Assembly: GCA_000471045.1 (NCBI GenBank)
Contig: KI301992.1
Location: 378,217-442,216 of the forward strand
Source: an actinobacterium LLX17
GTDB lineage: Bacteria > Actinomycetota > Actinomycetes > Propionibacteriales > Nocardioidaceae
Length of the DNA: 64,000 nt
Direction: 5' to 3'
Shown one piece after another: positions 26,124 to 35,501 of the stretch. Positions within the stretch are counted from its first letter, which is position 1, and each line of letters starts with the position of its first letter. A model generated the notes under the pieces. The model saw only the letters and a list, made by a program, of their open reading frames with translations, did not search any database and had not been told where the DNA came from. Both the position numbers and the translations under genes were made by a program.

Positions 26124-26813
26124 GTGATCCGCTTCGACCACGTCTCCAAGACCTATGCCGGCCAGAAGCGACCCGCCCTCGATGGCCTCCACCTCGAGAT
26201 CGCCAAGGGAGAGTTCGTCTTCCTGGTGGGCGCCTCCGGCTCGGGCAAGTCGACCTTCCTGCGCCTCATCCTGCGCGAGGAGCGTCCCTCCGCCGGCCGC
26301 GTCTACGTGGCGGGCAAGGAGATCAACAAGCTCTCCAGCTGGAAGGTCCCCAAGCTGCGCCGCCAGGTCGGCACGGTCTTCCAGGACTTCCGTCTCCTGC
26401 CCAACCGCACCGTCAACGAGAACGTGGCATTCGCGCTGCAGGTCATCGGCAAGTCCCGCGAGGAGATCAACGCGGTGCTGCCCGAGACCCTCGAGCTCGT
26501 GGGGCTGGAGGGCAAGGGGCACCGGTTCCCCGGCGAGCTCTCCGGCGGCGAGCAGCAGCGCGTGGCCGTGGCCCGCGCGTTCGTCAACCGGCCCAAGATC
26601 CTCATCGCCGACGAGCCCACCGGCAACCTCGACCCCGCCACCAGCGTCGGTCTGATGAAGCTGCTCGACCGGATCAACCGCACCGAGACCACCGTCGTGA
26701 TGGCCACCCACGACTCCTCGATCGTCGACCAGATGCGCAAGCGGGTCATCGAGCTGGACGACGGTCGCGTCGTCCGCGACGAGGCCCGCGGCATCTACGG
26801 CTACCAGAGCTGA
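26124..26813 (+). CDS. ftsE: Cell-division ATP-binding protein FtsE
   Basis: 229 residues. Walker [11 protein letters not shown]-loop VFQDFRLL, signature LSGGEQQR, Walker [13 protein letters not shown] and switch MATHD are all intact. The C-terminus (RGIYGYQS) is typical of actinobacterial FtsE. With FtsX it forms an ABC-type complex that does not transport but drives periplasmic murein hydrolases at the division site. FtsX starts 6 bases after its stop. The intact motifs make a useful contrast with the degenerate subunit at 18048. Confidence 0.96.
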   Translation: MIRFDHVSKTYAGQKRPALDGLHLEIAKGEFVFLVGASGSGKSTFLRLILREERPSAGRVYVAGKEINKLSSWKVPKLRRQVGTVFQDFRLLPNRTVNENVAFALQVIGKSREEINAVLPETLELVGLEGKGHRFPGELSGGEQQRVAVARAFVNRPKILIADEPTGNLDPATSVGLMKLLDRINRTETTVVMATHDSSIVDQMRKRVIELDDGRVVRDEARGIYGYQS

Positions 26814-26819
26814 GGCGGC

Positions 26820-27734
26820 ATGAACTTCACCCTGAGGGAGCTGGGCAGCAGCCTGTCCCGCAACAAGACCATGACCATCTCGCTGGTCGTCACCATGAGC
26901 GTCTCGCTGGTGCTCGTGGCCCTGGGTCTGCTGATCCAGGCGCAGACCGAGCGCACTGAGCAGTACTTCGGTGAGAAGCTGCAGCTGCAAGTCAGTCTCT
27001 GCACCGACGGATCCCGGTCCGACACCTGCATCGGTGGTGCCGCGTCCGACGAGCAGAAGCAGGCCGTGCAGGAAGCGCTGAACGACAACCCCGAGGTCAA
27101 GTCCTTCGAGGTCCGCACGGCCGAGGAGAACTACGAGGCCGCTCGCCAGACGTTCGGCCAGTCCGACACCGGCCGCAAGCAGCTCGAGGTGCTGAGCCCC
27201 GAGAACTTCCCGGAGTCCTACTTCGTCACGCTCAAGGACCCCCAGGAGTTCGAGGGCGTCATGAGCCAGGTCAGCGGGATGGACGGCGTCAACAGCGTCC
27301 TGTCGCTCAAGGACCTCCTCGGACCGCTGTTCACGGCGCTCGACAAGCTGAAGTGGGCGGCCATCGGCACCTCGCTCCTGCTGGTCCTCGCCGCGATCCT
27401 GCAGGTCTCGAACACGATCCGCATGACGGCTCACGCTCGTCGACGCGAGATCAGCATCATGCGATACGTGGGAGCGTCCAGCTGGCACATCCAGCTGCCG
27501 TTCCTCCTGGAGTCGCTGCTCGCCGCCCTCATCTCGGCCGCGCTGGCGGCCGCAGGTCTCGCGGCGTTCACCGGCTTCGTCGTGTACGGGTTCCTGCGCG
27601 ACAAGCTCGGCACCTTCACCACCTGGGTGCGCTGGCAGGAGGCGATCGTCGTCATGGGCTGGACCACGATCCTCGCCCTGCTGCTCGCGCTCGTGCCGAC
27701 CCTGATCATGACGCGCAAGTACTTGGACGTCTGA
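26820..27734 (+). CDS. ftsX: Cell-division membrane protein FtsX
   Basis: 304 residues. A short cytoplasmic N-terminus ([18 protein letters not shown]), one membrane helix, a large extracellular loop with two Cys ([10 protein letters not shown]), then three further helices with the FtsX motif [15 protein letters not shown]. The loop binds the peptidoglycan hydrolase partner; the next gene codes for an M23 hydrolase of the right kind. Coupled to ftsE. Confidence 0.95.
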   Translation: MNFTLRELGSSLSRNKTMTISLVVTMSVSLVLVALGLLIQAQTERTEQYFGEKLQLQVSLCTDGSRSDTCIGGAASDEQKQAVQEALNDNPEVKSFEVRTAEENYEAARQTFGQSDTGRKQLEVLSPENFPESYFVTLKDPQEFEGVMSQVSGMDGVNSVLSLKDLLGPLFTALDKLKWAAIGTSLLLVLAAILQVSNTIRMTAHARRREISIMRYVGASSWHIQLPFLLESLLAALISAALAAAGLAAFTGFVVYGFLRDKLGTFTTWVRWQEAIVVMGWTTILALLLALVPTLIMTRKYLDV

Positions 27735-27921
27735 CGCGCCTTCGGCAGTGCTCTCGTGGCTGCCTCCGCAGGGGGACGCGCGGTCCGACCTGCAGTGATG
27801 CCACGGGGCTGGCCGTGACCCTCTATCTCAACTAGAGTCTCACCAGTCACACGCGTCACATGACGTGCAATCCGTCTCACCACCGTCCCCTGAGGGCGGG
27901 CCTTCCCCAGGTTGAGGTCCC

Positions 27922-29211
27922 ATGAAGTCCACCCCGCGTCACCTGCTGACGTCCGTCGTGATCGCCTGCGCGCTCGTCGCTGCGCTCGCCGGTCCGTCCA
28001 TGGCCGACTCCAAGAGCGATCTCGAGAACCGCAAGAACGGCGTCAACGGCAACCTCAACGGCGCCAAGCAGTCCTACGACGAGTCGAGCAAGGCCTACCA
28101 GGAAGCCGCCGGCGTCCTGGCGGCCTCGCAGTCCCAGCTCGCCAGCGCGCAGGGCTACCTCGGAGAGGTCCGCGGCCAGCTCGTCGCCGCCCAGGCCTAC
28201 GACCAGCAGATGCAGGCGCAGCTCGCCCAGAGCGAGGCCGACCTCAAGACCGCCGAGGCGAACCTGGTCCAGGGCGAGGCCGACCTCACCGCCTCGGAGC
28301 AGGAGGTCGCGGAGTTCTCGGTCGAGTCGATCCAGGCCGGAGACCCGGGCCTGCGAGCCTTCGGTGATCTGTTGCGTGGTGAGGACCCCACCACCTTCAC
28401 CGAGAAGATGACCATCACGAGCTCGATCGCCGAGGCGCAGCTGTCCAAGATGGACACCCTCGACGCGGCCCGCATCATGCTCGACCTGACCCGCGCCAAG
28501 GTGCAGACCCTCCGCGACCAGGTGCAGGTCGAGCGCGACGCCGCCGCCGCCAACCTCGCGACGATCACGACGCTCGAGGCCGAGGCCGCAGCCCAGGAGG
28601 CGGCCGTCGCCCAGCTCGTGGCCGTCAACTCCGACAACAAGGCCAAGGCCGACCAGATCATGCGCGAGGACGCCTCGCAGGTCGCCGCACTCGAGGCTGA
28701 ACGTGCCTCGCTCGAGGCTCAGCTGCAGCGGCTGGCCGCCGAGGAGCTCGCCCGTCAGCAGGCTGCCCAACCGAATCCCGGCGGCGGTGGCGGTGCGCCA
28801 GCCCCGCCGGCCGGCGGCAGCTCGCTCTCGCGACCCGTCGGTGGTGCCGTCACCTCGTCGTACGGCATGCGCGTGCACCCCGTCACCGGCGTCTACAAGC
28901 TGCACGACGGCACCGACTTCGGTTCCGGGTGTGGCACGCCGATCAAGGCTGCCGCCAGCGGCACCGTCATCCAGCAGTACTACAACGGCGCCTACGGCAA
29001 CCGCGTCATCATCAACCACGGCATCATGCGCGGGGCCAACGTCGTCACGACGTACAACCACCTCTCGCGGTACGCCGTCAGGGCGGGGTCGTACGTGCAG
29101 CGTGGCCAGGTCATCGGCTACGTCGGCAGCACGGGCTACTCGACGGGCTGCCACCTGCACTGGATGGTGCTGGTGAACGGCTCGACGACCAACCCCATGG
29201 GCTGGCTCTAG
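27922..29211 (+). CDS. Secreted M23 murein hydrolase with coiled coil (EnvC/NlpD type)
   Basis: 429 residues. An N-terminal signal peptide (KSTPRHLLTSVVIACALVAA) is followed by a long Ala/Gln/Glu-rich coiled coil (about 30-275), a Pro/Gly linker and the LytM/M23 domain. Zinc ligands are seen in KLHDGTDFG and GCHLHWM, so unlike E. coli EnvC the peptidase looks active. Its place directly after ftsEX suggests it is the hydrolase or activator controlled by FtsX. GAGG lies 4 bases before the ATG. Confidence 0.88.
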   Translation: MKSTPRHLLTSVVIACALVAALAGPSMADSKSDLENRKNGVNGNLNGAKQSYDESSKAYQEAAGVLAASQSQLASAQGYLGEVRGQLVAAQAYDQQMQAQLAQSEADLKTAEANLVQGEADLTASEQEVAEFSVESIQAGDPGLRAFGDLLRGEDPTTFTEKMTITSSIAEAQLSKMDTLDAARIMLDLTRAKVQTLRDQVQVERDAAAANLATITTLEAEAAAQEAAVAQLVAVNSDNKAKADQIMREDASQVAALEAERASLEAQLQRLAAEELARQQAAQPNPGGGGGAPAPPAGGSSLSRPVGGAVTSSYGMRVHPVTGVYKLHDGTDFGSGCGTPIKAAASGTVIQQYYNGAYGNRVIINHGIMRGANVVTTYNHLSRYAVRAGSYVQRGQVIGYVGSTGYSTGCHLHWMVLVNGSTTNPMGWL

Positions 29212-29216
29212 CCGCG

Positions 29217-29693
29217 GTGCCGGTCGTCGAGGCGTCCATCGAGCTCGACGTGGACGTCGAGACGGCCTTCGCGGTCTCGCAGACCACCGGTGCCATCCGC
29301 TTGCGCTGGGACCCGTTCATCGCCCATCAGCACCTGCTGGACGGCGCCACGGCCCCGGGCAAGGACGTCCGCACCTACACGCGGCACCGCACCCGCCTGC
29401 TCTCGATGATCAGCCGGTACGTCTCGTACCGCCCGCCCTCGACCGTCGGCATGACGATGGAGCGCGGCCCATGGTTCTTCGAGACCCTCGCCGCCGGCTG
29501 GCGATTCGACCCCGTGGGCGACGACCGGTCCCGCGCCACGTGGCGCTACAGCTTCCGCTGCCGGCCCGCCTGGCTGGCGCGTCCGGTCGAGGCGATCGGC
29601 ACCCGGGTGCTCCAGCGAGACGTGGAACGACGCATCGCGGCGTACGCCCGGGGGTGCGCGGACCCGGTCGTGCTGACCGCGGTGCGACAATGA
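29217..29693 (+). CDS. SRPBCC-fold protein
   Basis: 158 residues. The pattern [20 protein letters not shown], then an LRWDPFI motif, a central beta region ending in [14 protein letters not shown] and a C-terminal amphipathic helix ([17 protein letters not shown]) match polyketide-cyclase/START-like SRPBCC proteins, which bind lipids or other hydrophobic ligands. Starts at GTG 29217, 5 bases after the M23 stop; its stop codon overlaps the smpB -10-like box. The ligand is unknown. Confidence 0.75.
   Translation: MPVVEASIELDVDVETAFAVSQTTGAIRLRWDPFIAHQHLLDGATAPGKDVRTYTRHRTRLLSMISRYVSYRPPSTVGMTMERGPWFFETLAAGWRFDPVGDDRSRATWRYSFRCRPAWLARPVEAIGTRVLQRDVERRIAAYARGCADPVVLTAVRQ
29686..29691 (+). promoter_or_regulatory. 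-10 variant GACAAT before smpB
   Basis: GACAAT lies 6 bases before the smpB ATG and overlaps the last codons of the upstream gene. It is the same word as at mca and DUF4307. Confidence 0.4.
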
Positions 29694-29697
29694 ACCC

Positions 29698-30171
29698 ATG
29701 GCCAAGGAGACCGGTCGCCAGCTGATCGCCCAGAACAAGAAGGCGCGGCACGACTATCAGATCGAGGACACCGTCGAGGCGGGTCTCGTCCTCATGGGCA
29801 CCGAGGTCAAGAGCCTGCGTCAGGGGCGCGCGTCGCTGGTCGACGGCTTCGCCGAGATCGACCGTGGTGAAGCGTGGCTGCTGCAGGTGCACATCCCGCA
29901 GTACGCGCAGGGCACGTGGACCAACCACGAGGCCCGGCGGCGCCGCAAGCTGTTGCTCCATCGCTCCGAGATCGAGCGCATCGAGCGCCGCACGTCCGAG
30001 AAGGGCCTGACGATCGTGCCGCTCAGCCTCTACTTCAAGGACGGCCGCGCCAAGGTCGAGCTGGGCCTGGCCCGCGGCCGCAAGTCGTGGGACAAGCGGC
30101 ATGCCATCGCCGAGCGCACCGCGCTGAACGAGGCTCGCAACGAGATGGGCCGCAAGCTCAAGGGGTTGTGA
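29698..30171 (+). CDS. smpB: SsrA-binding protein SmpB
   Basis: 157 residues. The OB-fold core ([26 protein letters not shown]) and the basic C-terminal tail ([19 protein letters not shown]) are diagnostic. It carries tmRNA to stalled ribosomes for trans-translation. Placement behind ftsEX is conserved in actinobacteria (Rv3100c in M. tuberculosis). No tmRNA gene was recognised in the window. The stop overlaps the next start by one base. Confidence 0.96.
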   Translation: MAKETGRQLIAQNKKARHDYQIEDTVEAGLVLMGTEVKSLRQGRASLVDGFAEIDRGEAWLLQVHIPQYAQGTWTNHEARRRRKLLLHRSEIERIERRTSEKGLTIVPLSLYFKDGRAKVELGLARGRKSWDKRHAIAERTALNEARNEMGRKLKGL

Positions 30172-31037
30172 TGCGCGACGAGGACCTGCCGAAGGTTGCT
30201 GCCGACCTCGGCATCCCGGGACTGTTCGACGTGCACGTGCACTTCATGCACCCTGCCATCCTCGCGAAGGTCTGGGCCTACTTCGACGCCGCAGGCCCGA
30301 AGCTGGGTCGTCCGTGGCCCATCACCTACCGCGGCACCGACGACGAGCGCGTCGACCAGCTGCGTGCGATGGGAGTGCGGCACTTCTCGGGGTTGTCGTA
30401 CGCCCACCGTCCCGGCGTCGCCGAGATGATGAACGACTGGACTGCCTCGTTCGCGCGCCAGCACCCCGACAACATCTGGTCGGCGACGTTCTACCCCGAG
30501 CCCGAGGCCGGGCAGTACGTCACCGGGCTGGTCGATGCGGGCGTCGAGCTGTTCAAGGCGCACGTGCAGGTGGGGGAGTTCGCGCCGGACGACCCGCTGC
30601 TCGACCCCGTGTGGCAGGTGCTGGAGGACAGCGGCACGCCCGTCGTCCTGCACGCCGGCTCGGGTCCCGCGCCGGGCACGCACACCGGCGCCGCGCCGGT
30701 CGCCCGCGTGCTGGCCCGCCACCCGCGTCTCTCGCTGGTCATCGCGCACCTGGGCATGCCCGAGTGGGACGACTTCCTCGACCTCGCGGAGCGCTACGAG
30801 AACGTCCGGCTCGACACCACGATGTGCTTCGTCGACTTCTTCACCGAGCAGCCGCCGGCCAGCATCGTGCCGCGACTGGCGGCGCTGCAGGACAAGGTGC
30901 TGTTCGGCACCGACTTCCCGAACATCCCGTACGCCTACGCGCACCAGGTGGAGGTGCTGGCGCGTCTGGACCTCGGCGACGACTGGCTGCGCTCGGTGCT
31001 GTGGCGCAACGGCGCGCAGCTCTTCGGTCGTTCCTGA
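30171..31037 (+). CDS. Amidohydrolase-2 family metal-dependent hydrolase
   Basis: 288 residues, TIM-barrel type. The N-terminal metal motif is FDVHVHF; further ligands or catalytic residues are in VVLHAG, VIAHLGMPEWDDF and the terminal FGTDFPN with its conserved Asp. Relatives hydrolyse or decarboxylate aromatic acids (ACMSD-like), but no specific substrate can be given. TGATG overlap with smpB (stop 30169-30171, start 30171) shows translational coupling. Confidence 0.85.
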   Translation: MRDEDLPKVAADLGIPGLFDVHVHFMHPAILAKVWAYFDAAGPKLGRPWPITYRGTDDERVDQLRAMGVRHFSGLSYAHRPGVAEMMNDWTASFARQHPDNIWSATFYPEPEAGQYVTGLVDAGVELFKAHVQVGEFAPDDPLLDPVWQVLEDSGTPVVLHAGSGPAPGTHTGAAPVARVLARHPRLSLVIAHLGMPEWDDFLDLAERYENVRLDTTMCFVDFFTEQPPASIVPRLAALQDKVLFGTDFPNIPYAYAHQVEVLARLDLGDDWLRSVLWRNGAQLFGRS

Positions 31038-31115
31038 GACCACGGGGCCGTGGGCGTGGGCCGCAGGCAGATCAGCCATGATGGGGCGCGGCAGACCCGG
31101 CGCACGAGGAGACGC

Positions 31116-32150
31116 ATGAGCAAGACGAACCCCGGCAACTTCTTCGAGGACTTCACCGTGGGCCAGGTGATCGAGCACGCGACGCCGCGCACGATCACCG
31201 AGGGCGACCGCGCGCTGTACGGCGCGATCTACCCCACGCGGTTCGCGATCCCGTCGTCGGCGGAGTTCGCCGCCTCGGTGGGCCTGAGCCCGGCTCCGGT
31301 CGAGGATCTCGTGGCGTTCCACGTCGCGTTCGGCAAGACCGTCCCCGACGTCTCGCTCAACGCCGTGGCGAACCTGGGGTACGCCGAGTGCCGCTTCCAC
31401 CGGCCTGTCGTCCCCGGCGACACATTGCGCACCAGCTCGGAGGTCATCGGCCTCAAGCAGAACTCCAACGGCAAGAGCGGCGTCGTCTACGTGCGCTCCA
31501 CGGCGACCAATCAGCGCGGCGAGGTCGCGCTCGACTGGGTGCGCTGGGTCATGGTGCACAAGCGCGACCACGGCTCCGAGGCTCCCGAGACCGTCCTGCC
31601 GGAGGTCGCGAAGGCCGTCGAGGCCGACGACCTCGTGCTGCCGGAGGGGCTCGACTTCACGGGCTACGACTTCGCCGCCGCGGGTGAGCCGCACCGCTTC
31701 GACGACTACGCGGTCGGCGAGAAGATCGACCACGTCGACGGCGTCACGCTGACCGATGCCGAGCACATGATGGCGACGCGGCTGTGGCAGAACACCGCCA
31801 AGGTGCACTTCAACACCGAGGCGCGGCCCGATGGCAGCCGGCTCGTCTACGGAGGCCACGTCATCTCGCTGGCGCGTGCCCTGTCGTTCAACGGACTGGC
31901 CAACGCCCAGCTCGTCGCCGCCGTCAACGCCGGCTCGCACGCCGCGCCGGCCTTTGCGGGTGACACCGTCTACGCGTGGTCCGAGGTGCTCGACAAGGCT
32001 GAAACCTCCGCGCCGGGGGTCGGCGCCCTGCGGCTGCGTCTCGTGGCCACCAAGGGCCGCGACGAGTCCATGACGCTCCGCGGCGAAGACGGGAAGTATG
32101 CCCCCGGCGTGCTGCTCGACCTCGACCTCTGGGCTCTGGTCCCGCGCTGA
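31116..32150 (+). CDS. MaoC-like dehydratase, double hot-dog
   Basis: 344 residues, about twice a single hot-dog domain. The first half (FFEDFTVGQVIEH, AIYPTRFAIPSS, YAECRFHRPVVPGDTL) and the second (FDDYAVGEKIDHVDG, TKVH-like AKVHFNT, SRLVYGGHVISLA) each carry MaoC-type elements. A role as enoyl-CoA hydratase in acyl-CoA or polyketide metabolism is typical. GAGGAG 6 bases before ATG 31116 fixes the start over an in-frame GTG at 31050. The histidine phosphatase gene follows 5 bases later. Confidence 0.85.
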   Translation: MSKTNPGNFFEDFTVGQVIEHATPRTITEGDRALYGAIYPTRFAIPSSAEFAASVGLSPAPVEDLVAFHVAFGKTVPDVSLNAVANLGYAECRFHRPVVPGDTLRTSSEVIGLKQNSNGKSGVVYVRSTATNQRGEVALDWVRWVMVHKRDHGSEAPETVLPEVAKAVEADDLVLPEGLDFTGYDFAAAGEPHRFDDYAVGEKIDHVDGVTLTDAEHMMATRLWQNTAKVHFNTEARPDGSRLVYGGHVISLARALSFNGLANAQLVAAVNAGSHAAPAFAGDTVYAWSEVLDKAETSAPGVGALRLRLVATKGRDESMTLRGEDGKYAPGVLLDLDLWALVPR

Positions 32151-32155
32151 CCACG

Positions 32156-32737
32156 ATGTCCGACGACGCGGGCGCGGAGCTGTGGCTCGTGCGCCACGGC
32201 GAGACGGAGTGGAGCCGCGAGCACAAGCACACGTCGGTCACCGACCTGCCGCTCACCCAGCTGGGGGAGCAGCAGGCGCGGGACGCCGCTCGTCTCCTGG
32301 ACGGCGCCGAGTTCGATCGGGTGCTCACGAGTCCCCGGCTCCGCGCCCGCCACACCGCCGAGCTCGCCGGTTTCGGTGATGCCGAGCTGGACGACGACCT
32401 CGTCGAGTGGGCCTACGGCGAGTACGAGGGGCGCACCACCGTCGACATCCGCACCGACGATCCCGGCTGGAGCGTCTGGCAGGGCCTGACGCCGGGTGGT
32501 GAGACGCCGGACGAGATCGCCGTCCGGCTCGACCGCGTTGTGGCGGCAGCACGCGAGCACGGAGGTCGAACGCTCGTCTTCGCGCACGGGCACTCGCTGC
32601 GCGCGCTGACCGCCCGGTGGCTGGGGCTGTCCGCGGCGGCAGGACGGCACTTCCTGCTCGGCACCGGCACTGTCTCGGTGCTGGGCGACGACCGCGGCGA
32701 GCCGGTCGTCGCGCGCTGGAACATCGCTGCGCGGTAG
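32156..32737 (+). CDS. Histidine phosphatase (phosphoglycerate mutase-like)
   Basis: 193 residues. The phospho-acceptor motif LVRHGETEWS lies at the N-terminus, followed by TSVTDLPLTQLGEQQA, Arg in SPRLRARHT, Glu in WAYGEYEG and the second catalytic His in VFAHGHSLRAL. It is a single-domain acid phosphatase of broad family; the substrate is not readable. It ends at a very strong hairpin (32741-32774). Confidence 0.88.
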   Translation: MSDDAGAELWLVRHGETEWSREHKHTSVTDLPLTQLGEQQARDAARLLDGAEFDRVLTSPRLRARHTAELAGFGDAELDDDLVEWAYGEYEGRTTVDIRTDDPGWSVWQGLTPGGETPDEIAVRLDRVVAAAREHGGRTLVFAHGHSLRALTARWLGLSAAAGRHFLLGTGTVSVLGDDRGEPVVARWNIAAR

Positions 32738-32740
32738 CGT

Positions 32741-32774
32741 CCGGGCGGAAGTGACTGTCGTCACTTCCGCCCGG
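32741..32774 (+). terminator. Perfect 15-bp terminator-like hairpin
   Basis: CCGGGCGGAAGTGAC, loop TGTC and GTCACTTCCGCCCGG pair without mismatch, 3 bases after the phosphatase stop. There is no T tract. It ends the MaoC-phosphatase transcript; the lipase gene starts 18 bases further. Confidence 0.85.
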
Positions 32775-32792
32775 GGCGGTCGTTGAGCAGTC

Positions 32793-34124
32793 GTGCCCTT
32801 CTTCTCGACCGCGTCGCGGTTCCCTGTCCTCGTGGTCACGGCCCTGCTGGCGCTCTCGCTGTGGCCGGTGTCCGCGCAGGCCGCCGACGAGGACTACGCG
32901 CCGGTCGACCGGCCCGGACCGGAGCTGACCGTGCCCCAGGCGGACCTGGAGGCCGCGCTGCAGTGCGTCGGCGACTTCTCCGGCGACCTGCAGCCGGTGC
33001 TCTTCGTTCCGCCGACCGGCGCGTCCGGCGGGCAGACGTTCGACTGGAACTACGGCAACGTCTTCGCCACCGAGGGCCGTACCTTCTGTGCGCTCGGCAT
33101 CCCGCGACAGTCGCTCGACGACATCCAGGTCTCGGCCGAGTACATCGTGCACGGCATCCGTGAGATGCACGAGCGGGCGGGCCGCCGGATCGCGGTGCTG
33201 GGCCACAGCCAGGGCGGCATGTCGCCCCGGTGGGCGCTGCGATTCTGGCCCGACACCCGCGCGATGGTCGACGACCAGATCGGCATGGCGGCAAGCCATC
33301 ACGGCACGACCTTGGTGGACCAGGCGTGCAGCGCGTTGCTGCCGTGCGCGGGTGCGGTGTGGCAGCAGCGCTCGGTGTCGAACTTCATGGCGGCTCTGAA
33401 CAGCCGTCAGGAGACCTTCGCCGGCAGCGACTACACCTCGATCTACACCCTGTTCGACGAGGTCGTGCAGCCCACCACCGGCCCGACGCCCGCCTCGGAG
33501 CTGCGCACCGGCGACGGTGACATCAGCAACGTGGTGGTCCAGGACATCTGCCCGCTCAACATCTACGAGCACCTGGCGATCGGCACGATCGACCCGGTGA
33601 CGCATGCGCTGGTCATGGACGCCCTGAACAACGACGGTCCGGCCGATCCGGCGCGGATCCCGGCCTCGGTGTGCCTGCAGCTGTTGATGCCGGGCGTCCA
33701 GCCCCTGGCCCTGGACTATCTCGCCGTGCTCGCCGCGGTGCCCCACGTGGCGACGGTGCCGGTCTCGTTCGCGAACCTCCCGAGAGCCCCGGTCACGCCG
33801 GTCGAGCCCGCGCTGCGGTGCTACGTGCTCGCCGCCGGGTGCCCCGTGGTGCCCGACGAGACCGGTGGCAATCCCGTGACGCCCGTCGACACCGGCACCG
33901 ACGTGCCCGCCGACGGCACGGGCGGTGCCGCGCCGGTGGTCCCGGCCTCGACGGGCTCGAGTGCTCCGGCACTCTCGGGCGGTGGCACGGTGTCCACTGA
34001 TGGGCAGGGACTGCCGGCCGCCGGTGCGGCTAGTCACGCGGGCCTGGTGCTGGCGGGCCTCCTGGCTCTGGCCCTCGGCACGCAGGTCGTGTCGGCCCGG
34101 CGGTTCCTCGACCGTCTGGCCTGA
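32793..34124 (+). CDS. Secreted CalB-like lipase with sorting-type C-terminus
   Basis: 443 residues. Signal peptide (ALLALSLWPVSAQAADE) followed by an alpha/beta-hydrolase with nucleophile AVLGHSQGGM and the downstream PDTRAMVDDQIGMA, which resemble Candida antarctica lipase B (WSQGG, FFPSIRSKVD). After about residue 350 comes a Pro/Thr/Gly-rich linker (VTPVDTGTDVP), then LPAAG, a hydrophobic stretch and ARRFLDRLA. This has the order of a cell-wall sorting signal, although LPAAG is not the canonical LPXTG. The start is GTG 32793, with weak ribosome-binding sequence. Confidence 0.82.
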   Translation: MPFFSTASRFPVLVVTALLALSLWPVSAQAADEDYAPVDRPGPELTVPQADLEAALQCVGDFSGDLQPVLFVPPTGASGGQTFDWNYGNVFATEGRTFCALGIPRQSLDDIQVSAEYIVHGIREMHERAGRRIAVLGHSQGGMSPRWALRFWPDTRAMVDDQIGMAASHHGTTLVDQACSALLPCAGAVWQQRSVSNFMAALNSRQETFAGSDYTSIYTLFDEVVQPTTGPTPASELRTGDGDISNVVVQDICPLNIYEHLAIGTIDPVTHALVMDALNNDGPADPARIPASVCLQLLMPGVQPLALDYLAVLAAVPHVATVPVSFANLPRAPVTPVEPALRCYVLAAGCPVVPDETGGNPVTPVDTGTDVPADGTGGAAPVVPASTGSSAPALSGGGTVSTDGQGLPAAGAASHAGLVLAGLLALALGTQVVSARRFLDRLA

Positions 34125-34148
34125 CGCGAGGCGTTCCGCGGTCCGGAC

Positions 34149-34154
34149 TAGCCT
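34149..34154 (+). promoter_or_regulatory. Leaderless -10 box TAGCCT
   Basis: TAGCCT lies 6 bases before the PHP-protein GTG at 34161. Confidence 0.55.
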
Positions 34155-34160
34155 GACGCC

Positions 34161-34988
34161 GTGCGCATCGACCTCCACACCCACTCCAACCGCTCCGACG
34201 GCACCGACTCGCCGGCCGAGCTGGTTCGCAACGCGCGGGACGTCGCCCGGCTCGACGTGGTGGCGCTGACCGACCACGATGCGATGACCGGGTGGGACGA
34301 GGCGCTGGCCGCGGGTGAGGAGCTGGGCATCACGGTCGTGCCGGGGGTCGAGATCTCGACGACCTTCCACGGCGAGAGCGTCCACCTGCTGGGCTACGCG
34401 TTCGATCCCCACCACCCGGCCCTCGTGGACGAGCTGCAGCGGGTCCTGGACGGCCGCGACCAGCGCCTGCCGCGCATCCTCGAGAAGCTCGCCGAGCACG
34501 ACATCCACGTCACTGCGGAGGACGTGGCAGCGCACTCCGGCGACGCCGCCGCCTCGGGTCGCCCGCACGTGGCCGACGCCATGGTGGCCAAGGGCTACAT
34601 CAAGGACCGCGACGAGGCCTTCGACGGCTGGCTGAACACCCGGGGGCGGGCCTATGTCGAGCGGTACTCGGCCCCCCTCGTCGACGCTGTGCGTCTGGTC
34701 AAGGACGCCGGGGGCAAGGCGGTGGTCGCGCACCCGTGGTCCCGCGGCAGCGACCGGGTGCTGACCGCGGACGCCTTCGAGCTGCTGGTCGACGCGGGAC
34801 TCGACGGCATCGAGGCCGACCACAACGACCACGACGAGCAGGCGCGGGCGGGCCTCCGGGCCATCGCCGCCGACCTCGACCTCGTCGTGACCGGTTCCAG
34901 CGACTACCACGGCACCGGCAAGAGCGAGGCCTTCCGCCTCGGCGCCAACCTCACCGACCCCGAGCAGTACCACCGCCTGCTCGGCTGA
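34161..34988 (+). CDS. PHP-domain phosphoesterase (YciV/RNase AM type)
   Basis: 275 residues. The metal-binding HxH is DLHTHSNRSDG, followed by ALTDHD, EIST, VAHPWSRGSDR and the terminal GSSDYHG with its conserved Asp-His. E. coli YciV (RNase AM) degrades RNA 5' ends and 3',5'-bisphosphonucleotides, and is the closest well-studied relative. It is followed by a membrane-protein gene 3 bases later. Confidence 0.88.
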   Translation: MRIDLHTHSNRSDGTDSPAELVRNARDVARLDVVALTDHDAMTGWDEALAAGEELGITVVPGVEISTTFHGESVHLLGYAFDPHHPALVDELQRVLDGRDQRLPRILEKLAEHDIHVTAEDVAAHSGDAAASGRPHVADAMVAKGYIKDRDEAFDGWLNTRGRAYVERYSAPLVDAVRLVKDAGGKAVVAHPWSRGSDRVLTADAFELLVDAGLDGIEADHNDHDEQARAGLRAIAADLDLVVTGSSDYHGTGKSEAFRLGANLTDPEQYHRLLG

Positions 34989-34991
34989 GAC

Positions 34992-35459
34992 ATGAGCACG
35001 CGACGGGGGCCGTGGGCCGTGGTGGGGTACGTGACGCTGCGGGGGATCTTCTGGGGAGCCGTGTGCGGGGGTCTGCTCGCCTTGGTGATTGGACTGTTCG
35101 TCGAGGCGATGACGTCTGGCGGGGACTCGACCAGCACCTCCTGGGCTCTGGGTCAGTCCGGCGTGCTGGCCGTCATGTTCTGGGGCCTGACCTCCGGCGT
35201 CGTCCTGGGCCTCATCGCCGGAGTGTGCGCGGGTGGGGTCACCGGTGCCCTTCTCGCCACGACGCGTCCCGAGGTGGCGGCGCTGAGTGGCGGGATCGCG
35301 GGCCTCGGCGTGATCGGCCTGACGATGTTCGTCGTGCTGGGGCCGGTGGTGGGCACGGGCCTCATGGTCGTCGTGGTCGCCGTGGGGGCGACGCCGTTGT
35401 TCGCCACGCTCCGAGGCGCCGTGCGGAACCACGTGGACGGGGACTCGACGGCCACCTAG
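34992..35459 (+). CDS. Four-helix membrane protein of unknown function
   Basis: 155 residues with about four hydrophobic segments (GIFWGAVCGGLLALVIGLF, GLTSGVVLGLIAGVCAGGV, GLGVIGLTMFVVLGPVV and LMVVVVAVGATPLF) separated by short polar loops, rich in Gly/Ala/Val. No family is recognised. It starts 3 bases after the PHP gene and is likely cotranscribed. It is convergent to the hydrolase at 35502. Confidence 0.65.
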   Translation: MSTRRGPWAVVGYVTLRGIFWGAVCGGLLALVIGLFVEAMTSGGDSTSTSWALGQSGVLAVMFWGLTSGVVLGLIAGVCAGGVTGALLATTRPEVAALSGGIAGLGVIGLTMFVVLGPVVGTGLMVVVVAVGATPLFATLRGAVRNHVDGDSTAT

Positions 35460-35501
35460 GACCAGCCTGCACCGCGACACCGCCCACCCGCGAGGGTCGG
35501 C

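Noticed and set aside
24858-27488. 876-codon minus-strand frame containing glpX
   Set aside because: Only the last 335 codons are GlpX. The upstream part is antisense to ftsE/ftsX and crosses the tandem repeat.
27735-27921. Possible c-di-AMP (ydaO) riboswitch before the M23 hydrolase gene
   Set aside because: Such elements do precede actinobacterial wall hydrolases, but the conserved ydaO sequence blocks were not found in this 187-base leader.
32325-35480. 1051-codon open frame on the minus strand
   Set aside because: It runs antisense to the phosphatase, lipase, PHP and membrane-protein genes, has low-complexity Arg/Gly/Val-rich translation without domains, and is a GC-rich shadow frame.
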